From NCBI RefSeq assembly GCF_005144585.1, contig NZ_SSMQ01000006.1, forward strand, positions 233,522 through 297,521: a stretch of 64,000 nucleotides of DNA, read 5' to 3'. Positions within the stretch are counted from its first letter, which is position 1, and each line of letters starts with the position of its first letter. The translations under genes and the position numbers were made by a program. Below, piece after piece: positions 29,792 to 38,401 of the stretch. The notes under the pieces are model-generated. The model was not told the DNA's origin. It saw nothing but the letters and a program-made list of their open reading frames with translations, and did not search any database. This DNA comes from Polyangium fumosum. Its GTDB lineage: Bacteria; Myxococcota_A; Polyangia; Polyangiales; Polyangiaceae.

Positions 29792-30967
29792 CTAACGACC
29801 GCTTCGCGAAGGGGCCTTCGCGGGCAAGCTCGCGGGCGTGCGCGTGTCCGACGACGAGGAGCCCTTCGACTTCTGGCCATTCACGACGACGGCGATGCCC
29901 GCGACGACGGCGATCAGGAACAGGACGAAGAAGAAGATCTTCCAGAACGAATACGGCGCCTTCCCGATCACCTCGCCGGTCTGTCCGTTCACGAGGAACT
30001 GGTAGGGCTTGTCCTGGTACCGATAGGCCGCGATCCACACGGGCAAGAGCACGTGCTTGAAGGTCACGCGCGAGAAGTGGTTGTCGACGTGCAGGTTGCG
30101 TTGCTCGTCCCCCGGGACGTCGCTCCGGCAGCGGCTCCACTGGGTCGAGCCCATGATCGTTTGCCCCGTGTCCCACGCGGGCATGAGATCGATCGCGTAA
30201 GATTCGGCGCGCCAGCCAGCGAGGAACTCGGGGCGATAGGGCGTGAGCTCGCCGGTGTTGAAGGTGCGGAAGCTGTCTCCGAGGTTCTCGGGCAGGCCCT
30301 TCGAGGCGCACACGATCACGTCGTCGAAGGTGTCGGTGCGACGGCCACGCGCGGACTCCCAGCGCGTCTTCTGCACCTGCCGCGTTTGCCGGTTGCCCTG
30401 CTCGTCCGTATATGTTTCGGTCTCGTAATAATGGTAGCCGGCCTCGGCGGTCCACGACGAGTCCACGCGCGCGTCGAACGTCCAGTACGGGACGTACACG
30501 CCGGCAAACCCCTCGACCTTGGCCATCTTCTTGAGGTCGTTCGGGCGGAACCAGAGCGAGCCGATCCACTCGTCGAAGCGATGATTCGCGCTGTTCTTGT
30601 CGACCTTGAAAGGCACGACGGACTCGGGGCGGATCGCCGTGCCCGCGGACTGCTGCGCGAGGACCTGGTGCGATCGACAGAAGGTGCACGTCGCGGTCTG
30701 CTCGCCGGGCGGGACGTTGACGGTCGCGCCGCACTCGCGGCAGCTCACCTGCGCGACCGGCGTGCCGTACCCACGCGCGGCGAGGCGCATGCCCTCTTCG
30801 ATCGGGATCTCACGGACGTGGCCCCCGCCCGCCTGGGGAACGGCCTGCTGGAAGCCGCAATAAGGGCACTTCATGGCCTGCGTGCCCGCGTCGTAGCCGA
30901 GCTTCGCGCCACACTGGCCGCACGGGAACGTGTCGCCCGAAGGGCCCGGATCGAATGCGCTCGTCAC
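29792..30967 (-). CDS. Membrane protein with two N-terminal zinc ribbons
   Basis: 391 residues from GTG 30967, chosen because GGAGG lies 8 nt upstream. Residues about 15-40 form one zinc ribbon (CGQCG...CPYCG) and about 73-100 a second (CRECG...CTFCR). A Trp/Tyr/Thr-rich soluble part (about 125-350) follows, including GVYVPYWTFDARVDSSWTAE. One hydrophobic segment lies near the C-terminus (IFFFVLFLIAVVAGIAVVV), then a Ser/Lys/Pro-rich tail. The family is often annotated as TFIIB-type zinc-ribbon protein or a primosomal-like zinc protein; the actual role is unknown. It lies between the protease and antiporter operons in the same orientation. Confidence 0.85.
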   Translation of the reverse strand: MTSAFDPGPSGDTFPCGQCGAKLGYDAGTQAMKCPYCGFQQAVPQAGGGHVREIPIEEGMRLAARGYGTPVAQVSCRECGATVNVPPGEQTATCTFCRSHQVLAQQSAGTAIRPESVVPFKVDKNSANHRFDEWIGSLWFRPNDLKKMAKVEGFAGVYVPYWTFDARVDSSWTAEAGYHYYETETYTDEQGNRQTRQVQKTRWESARGRRTDTFDDVIVCASKGLPENLGDSFRTFNTGELTPYRPEFLAGWRAESYAIDLMPAWDTGQTIMGSTQWSRCRSDVPGDEQRNLHVDNHFSRVTFKHVLLPVWIAAYRYQDKPYQFLVNGQTGEVIGKAPYSFWKIFFFVLFLIAVVAGIAVVVNGQKSKGSSSSDTRTPASLPAKAPSRSGR

Positions 30968-31012
30968 CCTCTTGTCCTCCAGCTCCGATGTTACAAGGAA
31001 GCTCGCTGCAAA

Positions 31013-31044
31013 GGCCACGCGCGCGAACCGCGCGTCACGTGGCC
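31013..31044 (-). terminator. Strong hairpin overlapping the antiporter stop codon
   Basis: GGCCACG and CGTGGCC are exact inverted copies, and inside them CGCGCG pairs with CGCGCG. The stem overlaps the last codons of the antiporter gene (stop at 31035). There is no T tract afterwards, so it may be a Rho-independent-like hairpin or an mRNA-stabilising stem. Confidence 0.45.
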
Positions 31045-32399
31045 TCGACGTCAGCCTCGGGCGTGGGGGCGTGCGAGGGGAGATCGAGGAGGCTGCCTTC
31101 GCGCTTCTTGCCGATCTCGCCGGCGCGCGCGAGGGCCATGCGGAAGAGGACGGGACCGATCATCTCGTTGATGACGATCGTGCCGAGGATGAGCGTCGCC
31201 GCACCCTGGCCCCAGGGCTTGAACGAGCTCGCGACGAGGTTCGCGAGGCCGATGGCGACGCCGGCCTGCGGGAACATGCCGAAGGGAACGCGGGCCGCGA
31301 CCGCGGGCTCGACCTTCGCCACGCGAGCGCCGAAGCGCGCGCCGACGAAGATGCCCGCCGCGCGGGTGAGCGCTGCCACGGCCGCATAGGGCGCGACCGA
31401 GAAGAAGGCGTGCAGGTGCACCTCGGCGCCGACGACCGCGAAAAAGACGGCGAACGTGGGCATCGCCGCGACCTCGGTCTCGTGGATGACCTCGTGGCCG
31501 CTGACAGGGCTGATGTTCTCGAGGAAGAGGCCGGCCGAGAGGCCGACGAGCAGCGGGTCGAGGTGCAGCGCACCGCCGATCTCGGCGACAACGAAGAGGA
31601 CGGCGAAGACGAAGAGGCCGATGCGCTGGCCGACGCGGCGAATGTAGAGCGCCGCGACGAGCCCGACGCCGATGCCCGTCGCGATGGAGCCGAAGATGTG
31701 CACCGCGAGCGCGCCGAAGATCGAGCTCTGGCCCGCGCCGCTCGCCGTCGCGGGGAACACGGCGTGCGCCACGGACTCGGTGAAGGAGAAGGCCACGACG
31801 ACCGCGAGATCCGCGAGGACCACGATCGAGAGGCACATCTCGCTGAGCGGACCGGTCGCGCGCGTCTCCTTGAGGATGCCCATCACGACGGCGGGCGAGA
31901 GCGCGCAGAGCACAGTGGAGCAGATGAGCGCGACCGCGAGGCGCTGCGCCGAGGTCATGTCCGCGGTGAACTCGATACGCCCGAGGACGAACGCGAAGAG
32001 CCCGAAGAGCAGGATGAACTCGGTGAGCAGGCCGAAGATCGAAACAAGGCCGATGCTGCGGATCTTCGGGCGGAGGCGCGCGAAGTTGAGCTCGCATCCA
32101 GCGTTCAACGCGATGAGCCCAACCGCGACCTTCTTCACGAGCGTGAGGTCGCCGAGCATCGACGGCGTGATGAGACGGAGGACCTCGGGGCCAAAGAGCG
32201 CGCCGCAGAGGATGAAGCCCGTGAGGTGCGGCAGCCGGAGGTCGTGGAAGATGTGCCCCGTCTGCATCGCCGCGATCAGCAGAAAGCCGAACGCGAACGC
32301 CGCACCCGAGCCCGTGATCGTGGCATCTGCGGGCAAGAAGGATCGCGCAGCAAAGGAGATGCCGGCGACGAGCGCGAGGACGATCGCCGCGCGGATCAC
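31035..32399 (-). CDS. Cation:proton antiporter, CPA2-like (second of tandem pair)
   Basis: 454 residues from GTG 32399, whose GTGA overlaps the stop of the upstream antiporter. Twelve to thirteen hydrophobic segments of the Na+/H+ exchanger fold are seen, with the characteristic first helices (AFGFLLIAAMQTGHIFHDLR, RLPHLTGFILCGALFGPE). Acidic residues in the core helix region (ALNAGCELNF) and further (SEMCLSIVVLADLAVVVAF) can be the ion site. Its tail is short and polar. It is no KefB, because no RCK domain follows. Tandem occurrence suggests the two proteins form a heteromeric exchanger or use different ions. Confidence 0.88.
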   Translation of the reverse strand: MIRAAIVLALVAGISFAARSFLPADATITGSGAAFAFGFLLIAAMQTGHIFHDLRLPHLTGFILCGALFGPEVLRLITPSMLGDLTLVKKVAVGLIALNAGCELNFARLRPKIRSIGLVSIFGLLTEFILLFGLFAFVLGRIEFTADMTSAQRLAVALICSTVLCALSPAVVMGILKETRATGPLSEMCLSIVVLADLAVVVAFSFTESVAHAVFPATASGAGQSSIFGALAVHIFGSIATGIGVGLVAALYIRRVGQRIGLFVFAVLFVVAEIGGALHLDPLLVGLSAGLFLENISPVSGHEVIHETEVAAMPTFAVFFAVVGAEVHLHAFFSVAPYAAVAALTRAAGIFVGARFGARVAKVEPAVAARVPFGMFPQAGVAIGLANLVASSFKPWGQGAATLILGTIVINEMIGPVLFRMALARAGEIGKKREGSLLDLPSHAPTPEADVEAT

Positions 32400-33724
32400 G
32401 CGCTTCCCTCCGGCGTCGTCGGCGTCGTCGAGAGGACAGGCGCCGCGTCGGCCTGCGGCTTCGGCGGATCCGGCGGCAGCACGCGCGTGGGGGGAATCGG
32501 CGTGAGATCCACGCCGACGCGCCGGCGCCGCCATTCGAGGATCCGCACCACGACCTCGGTGAGCACGCCGCCGATGATGACGGCGTTGATGACCCATCGA
32601 ACACGCTCGAGTCCGTACCCGTGGTACAGGGTCGCCGCGCTGACCATGAGGACGATGGAGCTCGGGCTCTGCGGCGCGAGCGCGAGCGCCAGCATGCCCG
32701 CGCTCGGCAGCTCCTTCGGCCCCACGCGCTTCGACCAGATCGCGCCGAGACGTTTGCCCGCGACGCGTGCGAGGACGAACGCCGTCGCGAGGAGCCAGCC
32801 CTGCCATTCGAGCGGCCGCCATGTCGCGCCGACGACGAGGAGGAAGATCAGGTAGATCGGGCGCTCGACGTCGAGCAGCGTCTTCTTCAAGCCTTCGAGA
32901 TCACGGATCGGGAGGTTCGCGAGCAGGGCGCCCGCGATCGCGCAGACGACGGGGACGCTCAGCGCGAGGTACCCGGCGACGCCCGCCGAGAGCGCCACCG
33001 CGCCGAGCAAGAGCGTGAGCTCCTCGGCCGCGTTGTGCGCGCCGCGCAGGAGGACGTACGTCACGATGCCGAGCACGCCGCCGAGGCCGAGCGTCAGGAG
33101 CAACCACGCCGATGACGGCAAGACCCAGCGCGTCGTGTCGTTCTCCGGACGGAAGAGGATCGCGATGACGCCGAGGAGCGCGAGGCCCGTGACCTCGTCG
33201 AGGCTCGTGACCTCGTCGATCATGCGCGCGGCCTTGCGACCGACGCGGCGCTCCCAGATCTCCATGCTGATCGGCGCGCTCGGAGCCGCGCAGGCCGCGA
33301 GCACGAGCGCATCCCGCGCGAAGGCGTTCCGCTCCCAAGGCACGCCCATGCCGAGCAGCGCCATGGCGCAGAGGCCCGCGGTCGTGAGCATGGGGACGAC
33401 GGACTCGAGGACGATGACGGGGCCGAGCGACGCCGGCAGCGCGTCGAGCTTGCGCACGTCGAAGTGCAAGCCCACGACAAACCCGACCCAGCCGAGGCCG
33501 AACTCGAACGCGGGCTTGAGGTCGAGGAGGACCTGGGGCGTCAGAATTCCCACGCTGTCGAGCGAGAAGATCGCGCCCATCGCGAGGAACGGCACGCCCG
33601 CGGAGATGAGGACGGTGACGCCGAAGCGCTGCTCGAGCGCCTTCACCTTCGGCTGCGCGAGCAGCACGGCCAGCCCGAGCGCGACCGCGAGGCCGACGAC
33701 GACGCGGAGCCGATCGGGAGGCAT
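32396..33724 (-). CDS. Cation:proton antiporter, CPA2-like (first of tandem pair)
   Basis: 442 residues from ATG 33724, preceded by GGAG in GCGGAGTG. Eleven or so hydrophobic segments carry the exchanger pattern (ISAGVPFLAMGAIFSL, FGLGWVGFVVGLHFDVRKLD, DEVTGLALLGVIAIL). The Asp/Glu in helices (PVIVLESVVPML, MIDEVTSLDEVTG) are candidates for cation binding. The C-terminal 30 residues are Pro-rich and polar. It differs clearly from the downstream protein, so the pair is not a recent duplication. The overlapping GTGA indicates coupled translation. Ion specificity cannot be told. Confidence 0.86.
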   Translation of the reverse strand: MPPDRLRVVVGLAVALGLAVLLAQPKVKALEQRFGVTVLISAGVPFLAMGAIFSLDSVGILTPQVLLDLKPAFEFGLGWVGFVVGLHFDVRKLDALPASLGPVIVLESVVPMLTTAGLCAMALLGMGVPWERNAFARDALVLAACAAPSAPISMEIWERRVGRKAARMIDEVTSLDEVTGLALLGVIAILFRPENDTTRWVLPSSAWLLLTLGLGGVLGIVTYVLLRGAHNAAEELTLLLGAVALSAGVAGYLALSVPVVCAIAGALLANLPIRDLEGLKKTLLDVERPIYLIFLLVVGATWRPLEWQGWLLATAFVLARVAGKRLGAIWSKRVGPKELPSAGMLALALAPQSPSSIVLMVSAATLYHGYGLERVRWVINAVIIGGVLTEVVVRILEWRRRRVGVDLTPIPPTRVLPPDPPKPQADAAPVLSTTPTTPEGSA

Positions 33725-33873
33725 CACTCCGCGAGTATCGGCCAAGATCGGCGGCTTGGCCTGCGGAAAACGCGCCAAAACGCGCATGCGTTCCGCACGT
33801 CGGAGGGCCGCGCCTCACGGCCGCACACGCATTTCCGCGCCCACGTCGAAACGCGGGCGTCTGGGCTCTTTCG

Positions 33874-36081
33874 TCAGGATCGGGTCGTGCGCGGGGCCGG
33901 CGTCCGTGATCGACCGCGGCTCGTCGAAGGCGCGCGCGGCGGCGCCTCCTGGCTCGAAGGCATGGGCGTGACCGAGCGGGCGCGCAGGAGGTTCCCGTCG
34001 CACTCGACCTCGACGCCGAGCGCGCGACACCGACGCACGAGGCGCTCGAGATCGACGTCGGGCGCGAGGAGCAAGCCGGACGGCGGAGACGGATCGATGA
34101 AAAGCTCGGAGGCGGGGCGCCGCGTGCGCAAAAGCTCGCGGATCTCCGCGTCTTCCACCCACAGAAAGCCCGCGGCGGGGACGAAGCTCGCGCGGCCAAT
34201 CACCACGCTCGCCTGGATGAGCATCTGCGAGATGCCCTCGGGGAGCTTCGCGACGGCCTCGATCCGCGTGCGAAGCGCGTCGCTCTCGAGCCCGGCGGAG
34301 AGGGCGCGCGCGATCGACGAGGGCGCGAGGAGGAGATCGACCTTGTCGCCGATGCGCGTGATCTCGGCGAACGGGACGAGCGCGAGCACGTGCGCGACGC
34401 GCGCCGAGGGGGCGATCTGGAGGATCTGCGTCTCAACGAAATGGCTCGGGGCCGCGTCGAAGCTCGGCGGGGTGCCCGCGAGCATGGCGCGGCCGCGCGG
34501 CGTGAGGCGCAAGGCAGGGCCGTCGTCGAGGTCGTCGCCGCCGAGGTCGAGGATGCCGAGCGCCGGCAAGGATTCGAGCGCGATGCGGCGCGTGATTTCG
34601 AGGACCTCGGGCGCTTCGTTGGAGGTGCGATCACCCCAGCGGCGCAAGAGGCGCTCGACGCCGCCGATGCGATCGTCCGCGGCGAGGTAGCCGCGGAGCG
34701 AGGCCCACGGCACCCAGCGGCCCTCGCCGAGCTCTTGCAGCGCGTCGATGACCATCTCGCGGAGCGCGCCGATCGGGCTCGACTCACGGCCCTCGGAGGC
34801 GGCGCGCAACACCTCGCGCTCGGGGCGCGCTTCGTCCCAGGCGCCGCCGCGGCGCCACGTGTCGAAGAGGACGCGGCCGAGCTCGTGCACGGCGAGGGAT
34901 CCCGGAGGCGTGGCCGGCGAGGCCGCGGAGGGCTCCCACAAACCGATGGCGCGCGAAACCGCGGCGGAGAGCGCGACCATCTCCACGTCGCGGCCGAAGC
35001 GCTGGGCGAGACGAACGAGGAGCGAACGAGGCGTGCCCACGCCGGGACGAACGTCGCTGCCCGGCTCGCGCACCGCGTACGCGAGGCCGAGCGCGAGCAT
35101 GCCCGGATCGGGGGCGAAGCGGGCGCGGCGCGGGGCGTGATCTTCTTCGAGGACGAACGATCGGATCTGCGCGCGACGCGCCTCGCGGGCCTTGCGGCGC
35201 TCGGCGCCGACGATGGTCGAGATCTCGGTCGGGATGACGTGGCGGTTCGGGTGGATCGGGATCAGGAAGGCCCGACGTTCGAGCGCGAAGCCCGCGCCTC
35301 GCCGGCTGGCCGTGATGCCGGTGGCGCCGCGCAGGCGCATGGGCTCACGTTCGAGATCGAGCAGCTCCTGCGTGTCGACCTCGCCGCCGACGGCCTCGAT
35401 GGCTTCGAGCAAGCGACGCTCGACCGGAGCGAGCCGCTCGACCTCGGACGCGAGGCGCGACGTGTCGCAGAGCGTCTCCCACGCGGCTTCGAGCGAGAGC
35501 GCAATCGGCGGCGTGGCCGGGCGGCCGAGGTAGTGCGCGGCCACGGCGCTGACGGTTTCGAACGACGCTTGCGAGAGGAGCGCGCGGAGGGCGCGCGGGT
35601 CCTCGCTCTCCCAGGACTTGAGCTGCACGAGGAACGCGGTTGGAAGGACGAGCTCGATGCCCTCGTCGATCTTGCGCGCATACACGACGCCACGCGCGAC
35701 GAGCGGCTCGAGCCCCGCGGGCAACGTGGGCACGACGAGCGCGCCGCCGGCCTCGGCGATGCGGTGGAGCAGCTCGCGGCTCGACGCCTGCAGGCGCGAC
35801 GGATCACGCACGTCGGGGATGCCGACGAGCGCGCGGGCGACCTGCGACGGCGCGTCGATGCGCTTCTGCGTATCGATGCGTATGCCGAGGCGGCGGATGA
35901 GCGCCGCGAGCTCGGAGTCCGGGAGCGCGCGGAGGATGTGATCGAGCCGGCGAGGCGATCCGCCTTCGGTCTCATCGGACGCGGGCTCGAGTTCCACGGC
36001 GCGCGAAGCGCGTTGTCCCTTCGAGGCACCGTGCGCAGGATCCAGAGCGGCTTCGCCGTGTCGTCCGCCGATGGAGGTCAT
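33874..36081 (-). CDS. Helicase-associated (XPB/Ssl2-like, Helicase_C_3) domain protein
   Basis: 735 residues from ATG 36081; a GTG at 36147 would add 22 residues. Residues near the start carry the family's opening helix (LDHILRALPDSELAALIRRL) and HTH-like units (LHRIAEAGGALVVPTL, RLLEAIEAVGGEVDTQELLD). The conserved C-terminal region (about 555-700: FVETQILQIAPSARVAHVLA, AEITRIGDKVDLLLAPSSIA, LLLAPDVDLERLVRRCRALG) resembles the domain found beside XPB helicases in actinobacteria. No helicase motor is present. A helper in DNA repair or transcription is an inference; the partner helicase is not in the window. Confidence 0.8.
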   Translation of the reverse strand: MTSIGGRHGEAALDPAHGASKGQRASRAVELEPASDETEGGSPRRLDHILRALPDSELAALIRRLGIRIDTQKRIDAPSQVARALVGIPDVRDPSRLQASSRELLHRIAEAGGALVVPTLPAGLEPLVARGVVYARKIDEGIELVLPTAFLVQLKSWESEDPRALRALLSQASFETVSAVAAHYLGRPATPPIALSLEAAWETLCDTSRLASEVERLAPVERRLLEAIEAVGGEVDTQELLDLEREPMRLRGATGITASRRGAGFALERRAFLIPIHPNRHVIPTEISTIVGAERRKAREARRAQIRSFVLEEDHAPRRARFAPDPGMLALGLAYAVREPGSDVRPGVGTPRSLLVRLAQRFGRDVEMVALSAAVSRAIGLWEPSAASPATPPGSLAVHELGRVLFDTWRRGGAWDEARPEREVLRAASEGRESSPIGALREMVIDALQELGEGRWVPWASLRGYLAADDRIGGVERLLRRWGDRTSNEAPEVLEITRRIALESLPALGILDLGGDDLDDGPALRLTPRGRAMLAGTPPSFDAAPSHFVETQILQIAPSARVAHVLALVPFAEITRIGDKVDLLLAPSSIARALSAGLESDALRTRIEAVAKLPEGISQMLIQASVVIGRASFVPAAGFLWVEDAEIRELLRTRRPASELFIDPSPPSGLLLAPDVDLERLVRRCRALGVEVECDGNLLRARSVTPMPSSQEAPPRAPSTSRGRSRTPAPRTTRS

Positions 36082-36407
36082 GACATCACCGACATGGAAG
36101 GAGGGTTGTCGGACGCGTCGACTCGCTTCACGTCCAACGAACGACACTACACGACGAAGGGTGCACCGACATCCCCCAATCGGCGCAATTTCTGCGGTCT
36201 TCGCGCCACTTTCGTGCGCATCTCGAACGCATCGGGTCGCACGCGTGGAGGACCCGCATGGGCTCCGTTGCTACCACGGCTGGAATTCGACAGGGGTTTT
36301 ACCGGGAATTTTTCGCGCGTGATCAACAGCGTCAGGGAACTCCCGATGCGCACGAGGAGATGCCGGATGGACGATGCGGGACTACGATGGATCCCTGGAG
36401 GACATGA

Positions 36408-37745
36408 GTGATCCTGCGTGACCCAGTGCATGGGCTCGTCGCGTTCGAAAGCGAAGAAGACTCGATCGTGTCGCGCCTCCTCGGCGCCAGAGAGATGCAA
36501 CGGCTGCGGCGGATACGCCAGCTCGGGCTCACCTCGCTCGCGTACCCGGGCGCCGAGCACACGCGCTTCTCGCACGCGATCGGCGCCGCGCACGTGATGA
36601 AGCTCCTGCTCGCGCGTCTCCGGCAGATCGATCGAGAGCTTCCGTTCTGGCAACGCGTGACGAGCGAGCGCGCGCGCGACGCCATCGCGGCGGCGCTCCT
36701 GCACGACGTCGGACACGGGCCGCTCTCGCACCTGTTCGAAGCCGCGATGCCGGGCGCCGTGGAGCACGAGACGTGGACCGCGAGGATCCTCCTCGACCCA
36801 GCATGCGAGCTGCACCGGATCCTGGCCCAGGACGATCCGAGCCTGCCGCGCCGCGTGGCCGATCTCGTCGCAGGCAAGCACGAGCTGCCCTACCTCGCCC
36901 GCGCGGTGAGCGGCACCTTCGACGTCGACCGCTGCGACTACCTCCTGCGCGACGCTCACGCGACCGGCGTGCGCTACGGCGACTACGACCTGCCCTGGCT
37001 GCTCCGCAGCCTCCGCTTCAGCGAGCCGAGCGGACCCCCTGGTCACCACGCGCCCTCGCTCGCCATCGACGGGCAGAAGGGCATCGTCGCGATCGAGTCG
37101 TTCCTGCTCGCGCGCTACTTCATGTTCCAGCAGGTCTACTTCCACAAAGCCACGCGCGCGGCCGAGTGGATGATCGGCGCGATCCTGCGCCGCGCCCTCG
37201 CGCTCGTCGTGGATGGCACGCGCCTGCCCGTCCTGCCACCCGCGATCGCCGCCGTCGCCGCGGGGGACGTGCCCTCGCTCGATCAGTATCTCGAGCTCGA
37301 CGACCAGGTCCTGCTCGGCGCCATCCACGCGTGGGAGGAAGCGAAAGACCCCACGCTGAGTGATCTCTGCCGGAGGCTCCGCACGCGCTCGCTGTTCAAG
37401 ACGATCGAGCTCTCGCCCGAGGCGCACGCGGACGGCGAGGGTTTCACCGGCAGCACGTTCGGCGCGCTCGACGACGGGGCCCGCGAGAAGGCGCTCGCCG
37501 CCGCACGCGCGATCGCCTCGGAGCAGGGGCTCGATCCGGACCTGTACGTGGGCCTCGACGTCGCGACGGACACGCCGTATGCCGAAGACGACTCGCTGCA
37601 CGTGGTCTTCCCGAGCGGCAAGCCCCGTCCCCCTTCGGAGGTTTCGTTCTTGCTCGATCGTCTGCGCAACGAGACGCTCACCCGCTGCCGGTTGATCTTC
37701 GCCCCGGAGCTGCGCGACGCGATGCGGGAGGCGTTCGTCCGTTGA
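36408..37745 (+). CDS. HD-domain phosphohydrolase (SAMHD1/dGTPase-like)
   Basis: 445 residues from GTG 36408, with GGAGG 6-7 nt upstream; ATG 36404 is out of frame. The N-terminus RDPVHGLVAF and the HD motifs are complete: HTRFSH (51-56), ALLHDVGHGPLSH with H99, D100, H103 and H107, and the later GTFDVDRCDYLLRDAHATGV with its Asp ligands. These metal sites are those of deoxynucleotide or cyclic nucleotide hydrolases such as SAMHD1 and YdhJ-type proteins. It opens a three-gene operon where the next gene begins inside its stop codon. The real substrate is unknown. Confidence 0.93.
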   Translation: MILRDPVHGLVAFESEEDSIVSRLLGAREMQRLRRIRQLGLTSLAYPGAEHTRFSHAIGAAHVMKLLLARLRQIDRELPFWQRVTSERARDAIAAALLHDVGHGPLSHLFEAAMPGAVEHETWTARILLDPACELHRILAQDDPSLPRRVADLVAGKHELPYLARAVSGTFDVDRCDYLLRDAHATGVRYGDYDLPWLLRSLRFSEPSGPPGHHAPSLAIDGQKGIVAIESFLLARYFMFQQVYFHKATRAAEWMIGAILRRALALVVDGTRLPVLPPAIAAVAAGDVPSLDQYLELDDQVLLGAIHAWEEAKDPTLSDLCRRLRTRSLFKTIELSPEAHADGEGFTGSTFGALDDGAREKALAAARAIASEQGLDPDLYVGLDVATDTPYAEDDSLHVVFPSGKPRPPSEVSFLLDRLRNETLTRCRLIFAPELRDAMREAFVR

Positions 37746-38401
37746 GCCCCGCGCGCGGCTTGGGGACGCGCGGCGTGGGCCTCGCCGTGCTGCTCGTGCT
37801 CGGAAGCTCGGCCGCGACGGCGCAGGCCGATGACCATGGGCCCGACGGCGTCTACGGGCGCCTCGACGGCGACCTCGACGTGCGCATCGGCGCCGGCGCT
37901 GCGTTCGCGCGCGGAGGCCCCGCGCTCGCCGCACACGCGTCCCTCCTGTACGTGTCGTCCGCGGGCCTGTACGCGCACTACACCGACGCCCTCGGCACGG
38001 ACGGCCCGACGGTCGCGCGATCGATCGCGACCGGCGTGGTGATCGAGCCGCTCTTCCTCGGCCGCTTCGCGACGAACCTGGAGCGCGGGCCCGCGCGCTT
38101 CGACCTCGGCCTCGACTCGTTCGCGCTCGGCCTCGGCGCCTTCTGGGAAGCCCCGCGCGGAGGCACGTTCAGCGCCGAGCCCGGGTTCGAGTTCTCCATC
38201 GGCCTCGGCTTCCCGTTTTTCGCGAGCGCCACGGGGCCGGTGCTCGGCGTGCGCGGCGCGCTCCGCGTCCGACCGGGCGCGTTCGCCAGCGCAGCGCCCT
38301 TCCACCTCATCGATCAGGGCGCGCTCCTCTCGGTCACGCTCACGTGGCGCCACATCGTGCCCGTTCACCTCGTGGACGTGACCGATCGGCTCGAACGATG
38401 A
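37742..38401 (+). CDS. Small outer membrane beta-barrel-like protein
   Basis: 219 residues from TTG 37742, whose TTGA overlaps the stop codon of the HD gene. A signal peptide (RGVGLAVLLVLGSSAATA, cleavage after AQA) precedes alternating strands of a beta barrel (GAGAAFARGGPALAAHASLL, FELDLGLDSFALGLG-like, GFEFSIGLGFPFFAS). No lipobox and no enzyme motif. Overlap with both neighbours (TTGA before, ATGA after) marks tight translational coupling between cytoplasmic enzymes and an exported barrel, which is unusual. Family not recognised. Confidence 0.78.
   Translation: MSPARGLGTRGVGLAVLLVLGSSAATAQADDHGPDGVYGRLDGDLDVRIGAGAAFARGGPALAAHASLLYVSSAGLYAHYTDALGTDGPTVARSIATGVVIEPLFLGRFATNLERGPARFDLGLDSFALGLGAFWEAPRGGTFSAEPGFEFSIGLGFPFFASATGPVLGVRGALRVRPGAFASAAPFHLIDQGALLSVTLTWRHIVPVHLVDVTDRLER

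Noticed and set aside
28308..30734. 808-residue open frame including the active M16 protease
   Set aside because: The first 338 residues lie antisense or out of frame to the zinc-ribbon gene; the protease starts at ATG 29720 with a signal peptide.
31035..32822. Long N-terminal extension of the second antiporter
   Set aside because: The extension overlaps the other antiporter out of frame and is Arg-rich; the GTG at 32399 with GTGA overlap is the natural start.
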